Positions 1 through 9,670 of a stretch of 64,000 nucleotides of DNA are shown in pieces. Every line of letters starts with the position of its first letter. Position 1 is the first letter of the stretch. Source of the DNA: Metabacillus halosaccharovorans. GTDB taxonomy: Bacteria > Bacillota > Bacilli > Bacillales > Bacillaceae. Position numbers and translations under genes: made by a program. The notes under the pieces were generated by a model. The model saw nothing but the letters and a program-made list of their open reading frames with translations. It was not told where the DNA came from and ran no database searches. Location: assembly GCF_002019635.1 (NCBI RefSeq), contig NZ_KV917372.1, positions 868,001 through 932,000 on the forward strand, in the 5' to 3' direction.

Positions 1-138
1 AAATGGAGCTGTCCTTGGAACTCTTGTAATATGCTCAACTTTCTCAATTGAACGTACTTGTTGTACAGGAATTCCATACTCCTCGTCCTGCAGTTGAAAA
101 ACAATGACTTTAAGGTCTCCAACTAAATGTTCACTCAT
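1..138 (-). CDS. cheW: Chemotaxis adaptor CheW (N-terminal part, cut by window edge)
   Basis: The first 46 codons of a CheW-type adaptor are present; the 3' end lies outside the window. CheW couples chemoreceptors to the kinase CheA at the cell pole. The visible residues (MSEHLVGDLKVIVFQL, then EEYGIPVQQVRSIEKV) match the first beta strands of the CheW SH3-like fold. The ATG at 136-138 has a GGGG-rich ribosome site upstream. It lies directly downstream of cheA on the same strand, the position cheW has in the B. subtilis fla/che operon, and it was almost certainly co-transcribed with cheA. Function is inferred from family and context. Confidence 0.93.
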   Translation of the reverse strand, partial: MSEHLVGDLKVIVFQLQDEEYGIPVQQVRSIEKVEHITRVPRTAPF

Positions 139-212
139 TGTAAATACCCCTCTCTAGACATACCCCTATCTATTTACTTCTCTTTAAGTCAACCTTCATC
201 GTGCTTAGTTAA

Positions 213-2234
213 TTATTTAATAAGAGCATTACAATCAACAATTAATGCGACTTGACCATCTCCTAAAATAGTCGCTCCCGAAATAGCAAAAACAGAATTC
301 AAATAATTCCCTAACGTTTTCAATACAATTTCCTGCTGTCCAATGAAAGAATCAACGACTAATGCAGCCATTTTTTCTCCTTTACGGACAATAATTAACG
401 AAACAAAATCTTCATCTTCATTTGCACAAGGAACTTCAAAGATTTCGGACAAAAAGACTAATGGTACAATTTTACCTCTAAAATCAATGACTTTTTGATT
501 GTGCGCTTGTAGAATATCTTCTTTTTTAATTACAGCCGTTTCAATAATAGATGATAATGGGATAGCATATTTTTCATTACTTAATTCAACTAACATCACT
601 GAAATAATCGACAATGTCAGTGGCAGCTGTATAGAAAATAATGATCCTTTACCTTCTTTTGCATCAACTGAAACAGTACCACCTAGAGATTCGATCGTAC
701 TCTTTACTACATCTAATCCAACACCCCGACCTGATATATCTGAAATCTTGTCAGCTGTTGAAAAACCAGATGAGAAAATCAGCTCATAAACTTGCTTATC
801 CGTTAAAGTAGCAGCTAACTGATCTGTCACCACACCACGATCCAATGCCTTTTTAAGTACACGTTCACGATTAATACCTGCCCCATCATCCTCAATTTCG
901 ATAAAGACATGATTTCCGCTATGATACGCACTTAATACTACATGGCCTTCCTCACTCTTACCGTTTCTTACACGTTCCTCCGGCATTTCGATTCCATGGT
1001 CAATCGCATTGCGCAGTAAGTGAACAAGCGGATCTCCAATTTCATCAATTACTGTTCGGTCCAGTTCAGTTTCAGCTCCAACAATGTCCAAATGAATTTT
1101 TTTATTTAAATCTTTCGCTAATTGTCTAATCATTCTAGGGAAACGGTTGAATACTGTTTCAACTGGAACCATTCTCATATTTAAAATAATGTTTTGTAAA
1201 TCACCTGAAATCCTTGACATTCTTTCTACCGTCTCATTAAGCTCTGAATTATTTAGATCTCTGGATATTTGCTCCAATCTCCCACGGTCAATAACAAGCT
1301 CTTCAAAAAGATTCATCAAGATATCTAAACGTTCAATGTTGACACGGATTGTTTTGGAACTTGTGGCAGCAACCTGTTTTGTTGCTGTTTTCACTTCCTC
1401 TTTTACCTGTTCAACTTCTTGTTTTTCAGGAGTTTCATGTTGCTCTCCTGTGCTTATTTCAGATACAGCTGCCGAGACATGATCAAGATCAATTTGTCTT
1501 ACAATAACATCTTCAATTTCTGACACTTTCATTACTTTGTTAATTAGATCTTCTGAGGATTCTTTTGTAACAAGTGCTACAGTAAATTCATGGTCAAATT
1601 TTTCTTCCTCCAAAAGCTCAACTGATGGAACAGATTTAATGACCTCACCAGCTTGTTCTAAAATTTCAAACACCATAAATACTCTTGCAGCCTTTAATAA
1701 ACAGTCAGTTCTTAATGTAATAGTTAATTCATATGGAGTAAAGCCTTGCTCCATTGATTGTTGAATAACAGCATTTTCATAATCGTCATAAGATCCAATT
1801 GATTGCATTAAATGTTGCGGAGCTAATGCGGTATTCGTATCAGCTGTTACCGTTTCACCGTTTTCAATTTGCTTTAACATTTCTACAACTTTTGAAACAT
1901 CTTTTTTCCCGTCTCCACCTTCAGCAATTGAGAACACCATTTCTTCTAAGTCATCTACAGATGCAAAGACAACATCTAAAATCTCAGCTGTCACTGTAAG
2001 CTTTTCATTTCTAATTGCGTCAAGAACGTTTTCCATTTGATGTGTTAAGTTAGCCAAATCTTCGTACCCCATCGTGGCACTCATACCTTTTAATGTATGG
2101 GCAGACCTGAATATCTCATTCACAATTGATAGATCCGTAGGATTTTTCTCTAATTCTAGTAATTTTTCATTACATGATTGTAAATGCTCTTTACTTTCTT
2201 CAATAAATACTTCCAAATATTGATTCATTTCCAT
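213..2234 (-). CDS. cheA: Chemotaxis histidine kinase CheA
   Basis: This 673-residue protein is the central kinase of chemotaxis and passes phosphate to CheY and CheB. An N-terminal HPt domain carries the phosphorylated histidine in AHTLKG (about residue 46). It is followed by a response-regulator-binding (P2) region, a dimerisation helix, a HATPase domain with N box HLLRNAIDHG and glycine boxes DDGAGI and GRGVGLDVV, and a C-terminal CheW-like domain. The length matches B. subtilis CheA (about 672). The start (MEMNQYLEVF) follows a GGGGTG ribosome site. It lies between cheB and cheW in the fla/che operon. Alternative start M3 cannot be excluded. Confidence 0.97.
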   Translation of the reverse strand: MEMNQYLEVFIEESKEHLQSCNEKLLELEKNPTDLSIVNEIFRSAHTLKGMSATMGYEDLANLTHQMENVLDAIRNEKLTVTAEILDVVFASVDDLEEMVFSIAEGGDGKKDVSKVVEMLKQIENGETVTADTNTALAPQHLMQSIGSYDDYENAVIQQSMEQGFTPYELTITLRTDCLLKAARVFMVFEILEQAGEVIKSVPSVELLEEEKFDHEFTVALVTKESSEDLINKVMKVSEIEDVIVRQIDLDHVSAAVSEISTGEQHETPEKQEVEQVKEEVKTATKQVAATSSKTIRVNIERLDILMNLFEELVIDRGRLEQISRDLNNSELNETVERMSRISGDLQNIILNMRMVPVETVFNRFPRMIRQLAKDLNKKIHLDIVGAETELDRTVIDEIGDPLVHLLRNAIDHGIEMPEERVRNGKSEEGHVVLSAYHSGNHVFIEIEDDGAGINRERVLKKALDRGVVTDQLAATLTDKQVYELIFSSGFSTADKISDISGRGVGLDVVKSTIESLGGTVSVDAKEGKGSLFSIQLPLTLSIISVMLVELSNEKYAIPLSSIIETAVIKKEDILQAHNQKVIDFRGKIVPLVFLSEIFEVPCANEDEDFVSLIIVRKGEKMAALVVDSFIGQQEIVLKTLGNYLNSVFAISGATILGDGQVALIVDCNALIK

Positions 2235-2318
2235 ACGGTAACACCCCTAAGTTTCGAGTTGAATATCGGATCAAACAACCAGGACACTGTTGTTTAGTAA
2301 AATATAAGATTTTATTTA

Positions 2319-3404
2319 TTAGTATGTTGGTGAAAGAAAATGTAAAATGACTTCAGCAATTTCTTCCACATTTGCAACTCTATCAACTAAATTTGTTGCA
2401 ACAGCTGATTTAGGCATTCCGTAGACAACAGAAGTCTCTTCTGATTCAGATATAGCCTTCACAACTCCTTTTGACTTCATCTTTTTTAACCCTTCTGAAC
2501 CATCAGAACCCATTCCTGTCATAATGACAGCAATTTTGCGATAATTGTTTAGTTCACTTACAGATTCAAACATTACGTCAACGGATGGTCGATGACCATT
2601 TCTTATGTCTGATTGGTCTATTTTTATTGTTAATGCTGAGCCTGATTTCACAATTTTCATATGTGATCCACCAGGAGCAATATATGCCGTTCCTTTTTTT
2701 ACAACTTCTCCATTGACAGCTTCTTTTACATCAATCGAAGAGATTGTGTGAAGCCTGTTAGCCAGTGACTGTGTAAAGCCTTGAGGCATATGTTGAACAA
2801 TAAAAATTGGTGCATTAAGATCTGATGGTAATTTTGTTAATACATGCTGTAAAGCTCTCGGTCCTCCTGTAGAGGTCCCAATACAAACGATCGATTTACC
2901 CAATCTGTCATTGTCGAAAGAAACAGGACTTTGGCTATTCTTTGAGTCTATTTTACTATAACTTGTAGTTTTTTGTAATAATTGATTGTTTAATTTCTTT
3001 AAATTTGCAGATTTCGCAAGAATAACTTTATTTTTCAGTTCTTCCTTGACCTTATGTAGGTCTAAAGATATAGACCCTGAAGGCTTAGGAATGAAATCAA
3101 GAGCACCATATTGCAATGACAAAATCGTATTTTCAGCCCCATCTTTTGTCGTACTTGAAAGCATGATCACTGGCCTTGGACATTTTTTCATAATGATTTT
3201 TAAGGCTTCTAATCCATTCATGATAGGCATTTCAACATCTAAAGTAACAACATCCGGATTAAGCTCTTCAATTTTAGTTAAGGCATCCGCTCCATTTCTA
3301 GCTGTCCCTACCACTTGAATTTGTTCATGTTCAGAAAGAAAATCAGAAATTAACTTTCTCATAAAAGCTGAGTCATCGACAACTAAGACACTTGTTTTTC
3401 TCAT
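2319..3404 (-). CDS. cheB: Chemoreceptor glutamate methylesterase CheB
   Basis: CheB removes methyl groups from chemoreceptors, the adaptation step of chemotaxis. The 361-residue protein has an N-terminal receiver domain (VVDDSAFMRK; phosphoacceptor Asp about 56 in TLDVEMP), a linker of about 30 polar residues, and a C-terminal methylesterase domain. The catalytic triad is recognisable as Ser in GTSTGGP, His in QHMP and Asp in MTGMGSDG. It sits 5 bp from flhG and 84 bp ahead of cheA in transcription order, as in the Bacillus operon. The domain order leaves little doubt. Confidence 0.97.
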   Translation of the reverse strand: MRKTSVLVVDDSAFMRKLISDFLSEHEQIQVVGTARNGADALTKIEELNPDVVTLDVEMPIMNGLEALKIIMKKCPRPVIMLSSTTKDGAENTILSLQYGALDFIPKPSGSISLDLHKVKEELKNKVILAKSANLKKLNNQLLQKTTSYSKIDSKNSQSPVSFDNDRLGKSIVCIGTSTGGPRALQHVLTKLPSDLNAPIFIVQHMPQGFTQSLANRLHTISSIDVKEAVNGEVVKKGTAYIAPGGSHMKIVKSGSALTIKIDQSDIRNGHRPSVDVMFESVSELNNYRKIAVIMTGMGSDGSEGLKKMKSKGVVKAISESEETSVVYGMPKSAVATNLVDRVANVEEIAEVILHFLSPTY

Positions 3405-3409
3405 AAATG

Positions 3410-4276
3410 TTACCTGCCTTTCATGAAGAAATGCTTTAGTTTCGAAATAAAAGGTGCTTCTTCTTGAATTTTTTCAATCGTATTCTTCTTTTCTAAATAA
3501 TTTTGTGAAATCATTTTTAATGCTTTGCTTGCCTGACAACCAGGTTGGAAAAGAATGAAAGGTTTTTGATCGATCACAGCCTTCATAATAGTAGAGTCAT
3601 CAGGAATTGTTCCAAGTAGAGAAACTTCTCGTTTTAAGAATTGATTGATCGTCTGTTCTAATCTTTTATACGTAGTTTCACCAACTTTCTTATTGAAAGC
3701 TCGATTTACGACAATAGTGAATGGAATTGTCCTATTATTTACACAAACATTTTTTATTGCCGCGTACGCATCTGTCATAGAAGTAGGCTCAGGAGTAGTA
3801 ATCACGATAATTTCATCAACAGATAATAAAAAACGCAAGCTGTCTTCTGAAATACCGGCCCCCATATCGAAAACAATATAATCGTATAATTTAAATAACA
3901 ATCCAAGTTGCTGAAGAAATCGTTGAAACTTTTCTTCATCCATTGAAAAAATAATACCAAGTCCTGTTCCACCTGAAATATAGTCCAGTCCATTTGGACC
4001 GGTAGAAATAATTTCTGAGAGCAACATATCCTGATTGAAGAAATCAACGATTGAATATGCAGAACTTTCTCCAATTAATATATCGATATTTCCCATACCG
4101 ATATCTAAATCGAATAATAATACTCGTTTCTTTTCTTGTTGTAATGCTAACGAAAAGTTAAGTGAAAAGTTTGACTTTCCCACTCCACCTTTTCCACTCA
4201 TAACAGCAACAGATTTTGCTTCTGTTTTTAAACTTTTCAAACGTTCTCTTAGACGCTGTGCTTGATCATATGACAT
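3410..4276 (-). CDS. flhG: Flagellar number regulator, MinD-like ATPase FlhG
   Basis: FlhG (YlxH in B. subtilis) is a MinD/ParA-family ATPase that acts with FlhF to set flagellar number and pattern. The 288-residue protein has a deviant Walker A motif (SGKGGVGKSN, near residue 30) and a DLDIGMGNID switch region. The C-terminal stretch is basic and could serve as a membrane-targeting helix. Its stop lies 5 bp before cheB and its start 5 bp after flhF. In related bacteria FlhG stimulates the FlhF GTPase, and the adjacency supports that partnership here. Confidence 0.93.
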   Translation of the reverse strand: MSYDQAQRLRERLKSLKTEAKSVAVMSGKGGVGKSNFSLNFSLALQQEKKRVLLFDLDIGMGNIDILIGESSAYSIVDFFNQDMLLSEIISTGPNGLDYISGGTGLGIIFSMDEEKFQRFLQQLGLLFKLYDYIVFDMGAGISEDSLRFLLSVDEIIVITTPEPTSMTDAYAAIKNVCVNNRTIPFTIVVNRAFNKKVGETTYKRLEQTINQFLKREVSLLGTIPDDSTIMKAVIDQKPFILFQPGCQASKALKMISQNYLEKKNTIEKIQEEAPFISKLKHFFMKGR

Positions 4277-4281
4277 TTTTC

Positions 4282-5436
4282 TTACCTCAACATTTGTTCG
4301 ACTATACGGTCTCTTGTAGCCACTTCGATATCATCCGGAACATTTTGTCCATGAGTTGTATATGCAATGCCTTTTTTCGTGTTTATCATGACATCAAATA
4401 GTGATCCTCTTGTTGATGTTTCGTCCAATTTTGTAAAGATAAGCTTATGAATTGGAATAACAGAAAACTGTTTAAATACGGCAAACATATCAGTTGGCTT
4501 TGCCGTTGCGGCTAAAACTAAAAAAGTTTCCATTTCATCATCAAAGTCAATAATTTTCTGCAAATCAGAAACATATTTAGGCTCCAGAAAATTTCGTCCT
4601 GCCGTGTCAATAAAAACATAATCATACATTGCTAATTTCTGTTTAGCTTGTTTAAAGTCTTCAGTCGTATAACAAATTTCAATTGGAACATCCAGAATCT
4701 TTGCATACGTTTTTAATTGATCAATCGCTGCAATCCGATATGTGTCTGTTGTTATAAATGCAACCTTCTTCTTTCTTTGAAGAACACATTCAGCAGCAAG
4801 TTTTGCAAGGGTTGTTGTTTTCCCAACTCCTGTAGGACCGATAACATTAATGTATTTTCGCTTGTAAGAAATACCCCCGAATTCAAGATCTGCCAGGTGA
4901 TGAGCAAAAAACTCATGTTGCTTTTCAAGTAATTCTTCCTCCGATATGTCACCTTTACGTGCATACCAAAAGTCTAAAAGCTCTGCCATCAATTGACTTC
5001 TTAATACGGGTGATATTTCCTGTTCAATCATATTTTCCAGCACTTTTTTTAAAGGCTGTGGATACATATTGATTTTTTCATTTGTAGAAACAGACTTAAG
5101 CAACCTTTTCAAATCACTTAATTCATCTAATAGTTGTAATTGATCAATATTTTTTGGTGAATTTGTTTGTACTTGTTGTGCTATATCTAAACCACTATCT
5201 TTGATGAGAGGCATTGATGCTTCTTTCCTGACATTTTTTACAGTCTTCGGTTCAATTGGGCTAACATCCGGATCCATTGCAGCAATCACTTCAATTTTCT
5301 TTTTAGTGAAGAACCCCAAAAATCCTCCGGTTTGAATCATTTTCGAGTTTAATATGACTGCATCGTTACCCATTTCGCTTCGGATTTTTTTCATCGCTTC
5401 TTGCATAGATGTTGCGACATACTTTTTTACCTTCAT
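4282..5436 (-). CDS. flhF: SRP-family GTPase FlhF, flagellar placement
   Basis: FlhF is the third SRP-type GTPase, beside Ffh and FtsY, and marks the site of flagellar assembly. The 384-residue protein has a variable basic N-terminal (B) domain, an N domain, and a C-terminal G domain. G motifs are G1 [11 protein letters not shown]3 DTAG and G4 TKLDE. The start ATG overlaps the flhA stop in an ATGA arrangement (5433-5436), so the two are probably translationally coupled. The length fits the Bacillus family (about 366-390). Confidence 0.96.
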   Translation of the reverse strand: MKVKKYVATSMQEAMKKIRSEMGNDAVILNSKMIQTGGFLGFFTKKKIEVIAAMDPDVSPIEPKTVKNVRKEASMPLIKDSGLDIAQQVQTNSPKNIDQLQLLDELSDLKRLLKSVSTNEKINMYPQPLKKVLENMIEQEISPVLRSQLMAELLDFWYARKGDISEEELLEKQHEFFAHHLADLEFGGISYKRKYINVIGPTGVGKTTTLAKLAAECVLQRKKKVAFITTDTYRIAAIDQLKTYAKILDVPIEICYTTEDFKQAKQKLAMYDYVFIDTAGRNFLEPKYVSDLQKIIDFDDEMETFLVLAATAKPTDMFAVFKQFSVIPIHKLIFTKLDETSTRGSLFDVMINTKKGIAYTTHGQNVPDDIEVATRDRIVEQMLR

Positions 5437-7469
5437 TCTACATTCACAACCCCAATACTCTGTACTTCAACATTTGCTTCCAGCTCATTGTAAGACAAAA
5501 TAGGAACTTGAGGAAAATATCGATCTGTTAATTGTCTTACATACATCCTCACAGCAGGAGAACATAATATGATCGGTGTTTGCTGCTCGAGTGATAACAT
5601 TTCAACTTCCTTTGCAACTGATTCTATAATCAACTGTGAAACATCAGGACTTAATGATAAGTAATTGCCATGTTCGGTTTGTTGTACACCATCAGCAATT
5701 AATTTTTCTACTTTACCAGATAAAGTTACGACCTTCAGGATATGGTCCTGTTCAGCATATTGTGCAGTTATTTGCTTAGCTAAGGCTTGTCTTACATATT
5801 CCCCCAGTAACTCAGTGTCCGAAGTCATTTTTCCAAAATCAGCTAAGGTTTCAAAAATAATCGGTAAATTTCTAATGGACACTTTTTCACGTAATAACTT
5901 AGCGAGTACTTTTTGAATCTCACCAATACCAAGTGGAGTTGGCGTAACTTCTTCTACTAAAATAGGATAGGTTTCCTTTAAATGATCGATTAATTGTTTG
6001 GTTTCTTGTCTGCCTAATAATTCATGCGCATGTTGTTTTATGACTTCTGTTATATGTGTTGATACAACAGATGGCGGATCAACAACTGTGTAACCATACA
6101 TTTCGGCTGTATCCTTTACTTCATCTGTAATCCATTTCGCAGGTAATCCAAAAGAAGGTTCAATTGTATCTATCCCTTCAATTGAATCATCTTCTATTCC
6201 GGGAGCCATAGCTAAATAGTGATCTAGTAAGATTTCTCCCTTTGCCAATTCATTTCCCTTGATCTTCAAACGATATTCATTAGGTTGTAACTGAATGTTA
6301 TCTCTTATTCTTACAACAGGAATGACAATACCTAGTTCAATAGCTAACTGTCTTCTAATCATAACTACCCGATCAAGTAGATCTCCACCCTGATTTGTAT
6401 CAGCAAGAGGAATTAAGCCGTATCCAAACTCAAATTCAATTGGATCAATATTTAGCAGGTTAACTACACTCTCTGGACTCTTCATTTCGTCCATTTCTAT
6501 CTCTTGTTCAATTTCTTCTTCATCAGGCACGTTTTGTTCTTTAGATTTTGTAATCATATAGCCTCCAATAGCGAGCAATGCTGCAATTGGAAGTGTTAAT
6601 AGAATACCAATCGGAGTAAAAATACCCAATAGAAAAATGGTCCCTGCTGCAACATAGAGCATTTTTGGATAAGCAAATAGTTGTTTTGTAATATCAGTAC
6701 CAAGATTTCCTTCCGATGCAGCACGTGTTACTACAATTCCTGTTGCAGTGGATATTAATAATGCCGGAATTTGGCTGACAATCCCATCACCGACTGTCAG
6801 CATTGTGAAATGTGTGGCCGCCTCAGCAATCGGCATACCAAGCTGCATCATGCCAATAATGATGCCAAATAACATATTGATTAATACCATGATAATACCG
6901 GCGATCGCATCACCTTTTACGAATTTACTGGCACCATCCATTGCCCCGTAGAAATCAGCTTCATTCGCGATTTTATCTCGTCTTTCACGAGCCTGTTGCT
7001 CAGAAATCATCCCTGCATTTAAATCAGCATCAATGCTCATTTGTTTACCAGGCATCGCATCAAGTGTAAAACGGGCAGCTACTTCTGATACACGCTCAGA
7101 ACCTTTTGTAATAACCACAAACTGAATAACAATTAAAATAATAAAAACAACAAACCCGACCAAAACATTTCCTCCGGTAACAAACGTTCCGAAAGTTTCA
7201 ACCACTTTTCCTGCATCACCTTCTGCTAATATCGCTCTAGTCGTTGACACGTTTAGGCCTAAGCGAAATAGAGTCAATAGAAGAATTAATGAGGGAAAGA
7301 TTGAAAATTGCAATGGCTCATTCATATTCATTGACGTAAGAATTACTAATAGTGCAAGAGATATATTTATAATAATTAAAAAGCTTAACAACCAGCCCGG
7401 GAACGGAATGATCAACATTGCCACAATTAAAATAACACTAAGTAATACAGATAAGTCTTTTCCGGACAT
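5433..7469 (-). CDS. flhA: Flagellar type III export gate protein FlhA
   Basis: FlhA forms the nonameric export ring of the flagellar type III secretion system. The N-terminal half has about eight membrane segments and the conserved FHIPEP region (SIFPSLILLLTLFRLGLNVS; ARFTLDAMPGKQMSID). The C-terminal half is the cytosolic chaperone-docking domain. The start chosen is MSGKDLSVLL at 7469: an AAGGAGAG ribosome site lies 8 bp upstream, and the family begins there. A longer frame opening nine codons earlier lacks such a site. Length is 678 residues. It overlaps flhF by 4 bp. Confidence 0.97.
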   Translation of the reverse strand: MSGKDLSVLLSVILIVAMLIIPFPGWLLSFLIIINISLALLVILTSMNMNEPLQFSIFPSLILLLTLFRLGLNVSTTRAILAEGDAGKVVETFGTFVTGGNVLVGFVVFIILIVIQFVVITKGSERVSEVAARFTLDAMPGKQMSIDADLNAGMISEQQARERRDKIANEADFYGAMDGASKFVKGDAIAGIIMVLINMLFGIIIGMMQLGMPIAEAATHFTMLTVGDGIVSQIPALLISTATGIVVTRAASEGNLGTDITKQLFAYPKMLYVAAGTIFLLGIFTPIGILLTLPIAALLAIGGYMITKSKEQNVPDEEEIEQEIEMDEMKSPESVVNLLNIDPIEFEFGYGLIPLADTNQGGDLLDRVVMIRRQLAIELGIVIPVVRIRDNIQLQPNEYRLKIKGNELAKGEILLDHYLAMAPGIEDDSIEGIDTIEPSFGLPAKWITDEVKDTAEMYGYTVVDPPSVVSTHITEVIKQHAHELLGRQETKQLIDHLKETYPILVEEVTPTPLGIGEIQKVLAKLLREKVSIRNLPIIFETLADFGKMTSDTELLGEYVRQALAKQITAQYAEQDHILKVVTLSGKVEKLIADGVQQTEHGNYLSLSPDVSQLIIESVAKEVEMLSLEQQTPIILCSPAVRMYVRQLTDRYFPQVPILSYNELEANVEVQSIGVVNVE

Positions 7470-7524
7470 GTTTTTTCTCTCCTTAAACCCAATCAATCTA
7501 TTGAATTAGTAGATATAATCACTA

Positions 7525-8616
7525 TTATGAAATAGATTTCGCTTGATATACATACGCGATAATCTCTGCAACAGCCTGAAAAAACTCATCTGGAATTGCT
7601 TGTCCAATATCTACCTGAGCATAAAGGGCTCTTGCAAGGGGGCGATTTTCTACCATCATGACATCATTCTCTTTTGCGATTTCTTTTATTTTTTGTGCAA
7701 CCATGTCTACTCCCATAGCGACAACATAAGGAGCATCCATTTTTGTTTCATCATATTTTAACGCAATAGCATAGTGAGTTGGGTTGGTGATGACAACATC
7801 TGCTGTAGGAACATCCTGCATCATTCTTCTCATCGCCATTTCACGTTGCCTTTGCTTTATTTTTGATTTTATGAGCGGGTCACCTTCAGATTTTTTATAT
7901 TCATCCTTAATGTCTTGTTTAGACATTCTTAGGTTTTTTTCATAGTCATATTTCTGATACATATAATCCAGCAATGATAATAATAGTAGAGCAATCGACG
8001 CAGATAGCCCCATCTTAACAGTTAATGACCCGATAAATTGCAGTGACTGCTCCACAGTCATTTGTGACAATCTCAATACATTATCAAGTTCTAGCCATAA
8101 AACAGAAAATGTTACAACTCCAACAAAGGAGATTTTTAATAACGATTTAACCAGTTCAACTAACGCACGTATTGAATAGATCCGTTTAAAACCTTGGATT
8201 GGATCCAATTTATTTAGCTTCATCTGAATAGCTTCAGTTGAAAATAAAAAGCCTACTTGCAAATAATTTGCTAAAACCCCTGCAACCAAAGCAACGCCCA
8301 TAACCGGTGCTAAAATCATAGTTGCTTGATAAGCAAGTGTTAAAAAAACGTCATGAACATTTTGATTTGTTACATCAATTAATAAATAATCTTGGAATAT
8401 ACCTCTTAGCATAATAAGTATACGATCTCTCATGAAAGCGCCAATGAATAAAAATGATAAAAAAACAGTAAGAAGTGAAAGTGCCGTATTTACATCTGCA
8501 CTTTTAGCTACCTGACCTTTTTTTCTTGCATCCTGTTTTTTTCGTGGAGTAGCTTTCTCGGTCTTTTCTCCAGAAAAAAACTGCAAATCTAATCTAAGTA
8601 GGTTGATTGCCTCCAC
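7525..8616 (-). CDS. flhB: Flagellar export switch protein FlhB
   Basis: FlhB is the export-gate component that switches substrate class from rod/hook to filament after cleaving itself. The N-terminal half has four membrane segments. The C-terminal domain contains the autocleavage site NPTH followed by YAIALKYD. The start is uncertain: no ATG fits. The first in-frame candidate is GTG at 8616, inside the end of fliR. A GGAGGTGGAGG stretch at that GTG would be ideally spaced for an ATC codon nine bases further on, which also aligns best with the family N-terminus (LRLDLQFF). The overlap with fliR is up to 23 bp. Confidence 0.95.
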   Translation of the reverse strand: MEAINLLRLDLQFFSGEKTEKATPRKKQDARKKGQVAKSADVNTALSLLTVFLSFLFIGAFMRDRILIMLRGIFQDYLLIDVTNQNVHDVFLTLAYQATMILAPVMGVALVAGVLANYLQVGFLFSTEAIQMKLNKLDPIQGFKRIYSIRALVELVKSLLKISFVGVVTFSVLWLELDNVLRLSQMTVEQSLQFIGSLTVKMGLSASIALLLLSLLDYMYQKYDYEKNLRMSKQDIKDEYKKSEGDPLIKSKIKQRQREMAMRRMMQDVPTADVVITNPTHYAIALKYDETKMDAPYVVAMGVDMVAQKIKEIAKENDVMMVENRPLARALYAQVDIGQAIPDEFFQAVAEIIAYVYQAKSIS

Positions 8617-9385
8617 CTCCGAACAACTCCATTAAACCACGCATTGTATACGTCATCGTCTCAAATAATTGTGACATTAATAAAAATAATGCGCTCATTG
8701 TTAAAATGAGCATGATAAAACTAACAATAATTTTCAAAGGCAATCCAACAACAAAAATGTTCAATTGAGGAACAGTTCTTGCAACAATTCCTAAAGCTAT
8801 ATCTACTAAAAAAAGCGATCCTACCACAGGAATTGACATTTGAAAAGCAATGATAAACATTGAATTAAATGAAGTGATAATAAACTCAATAATATTTTCA
8901 TTACCCATTGGAAGAAAAGGTTGATTTATTGGCACAAATTGATAGCTGTAATATATACCATCCAATAAAAGGTGATGTGCGTTTGTTGTAATAAGTAATA
9001 ATAATGCAAAAGTGTACAAGAATTGACCTATTAGCGGGCTTTGTGCTCCTGTTTGAGGATCAATTACATTCGCTATAGCAAATCCCATTTGAAAATCGAT
9101 AAAGCTGCCGGCAATTTGAACTGCAACAAGGATAAAGTATGCGGAAAATCCGATCGCAAGGCCCAGTAATACCTCTTTTAAAATAAGCATGAAATACTGA
9201 CCATCAACTTCAATAGGCGGCGGGTTTATAGAAAAAAACATGATCCATGCTAAAAAGAAAGAGAAACCAATTTTATGTGTATTAGGAATATTTCGATATG
9301 AGAAAAAAGGCATTGTTACAAAAAAAGCCGTAACCCTCATAAAAATCAGAAGAAATGCAGGATAATTTTCCAGTAAAGTTACCAT
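8594..9385 (-). CDS. fliR: Flagellar export gate protein FliR
   Basis: FliR is an integral membrane part of the export gate and forms the core with FliP and FliQ. The 263-residue protein is almost entirely hydrophobic, with about six predicted membrane segments. Family motifs include FMRVTAFFVTMPFFSYRNIP near the N-terminus and the VIDPQTGAQSP loop. The start ATG has an AGGA ribosome site and lies one base after fliQ. The 3' end overlaps flhB. Confidence 0.96.
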   Translation of the reverse strand: MVTLLENYPAFLLIFMRVTAFFVTMPFFSYRNIPNTHKIGFSFFLAWIMFFSINPPPIEVDGQYFMLILKEVLLGLAIGFSAYFILVAVQIAGSFIDFQMGFAIANVIDPQTGAQSPLIGQFLYTFALLLLITTNAHHLLLDGIYYSYQFVPINQPFLPMGNENIIEFIITSFNSMFIIAFQMSIPVVGSLFLVDIALGIVARTVPQLNIFVVGLPLKIIVSFIMLILTMSALFLLMSQLFETMTYTMRGLMELFGGGGNQPT

Positions 9386-9386
9386 T

Positions 9387-9656
9387 TTATCCTACAAACC
9401 TATTTAAATTTCCAAAGATATCTTGAGCATAAGATATAAGAGTAGTCAACATCCAGGGGCCAAAAAATATTAAGCCTACTAATACGGCGACGATCTTTGG
9501 GATAAAGGCCAGTGTTTGTTCTTGAATTTGTGTTGTAGCTTGAAAAATACTTACAATAAGTCCAATGACTAATGCTACTAACAAAAGAGGTCCACATATG
9601 ATCAGTACAGTATAAACAGCTTTTTCAGCTAATGAAATAACAAACTCGGAGCTCAT
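9387..9656 (-). CDS. fliQ: Flagellar export gate protein FliQ
   Basis: FliQ is a small two-helix membrane protein that wraps the FliP/FliR core of the flagellar export gate. The 89-residue product has two hydrophobic segments (residues about 13-40 and 50-75) separated by the conserved QATTQIQEQTL loop. Length and order (fliP-fliQ-fliR) are typical. Confidence 0.96.
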   Translation of the reverse strand: MSSEFVISLAEKAVYTVLIICGPLLLVALVIGLIVSIFQATTQIQEQTLAFIPKIVAVLVGLIFFGPWMLTTLISYAQDIFGNLNRFVG

Positions 9657-9670
9657 TCATTCACACCCTT

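Noticed and set aside
1147-1482. Plus-strand open frames inside cheA (also 499-789 and 1799-1999)
   Set aside because: They are antisense to a highly conserved kinase gene and lack ribosome sites; codon-frame shadowing explains them.
3802-4074. Minus-strand 90-codon frame inside flhG in another frame
   Set aside because: It overlaps conserved FlhG sequence fully and has no independent start signal.
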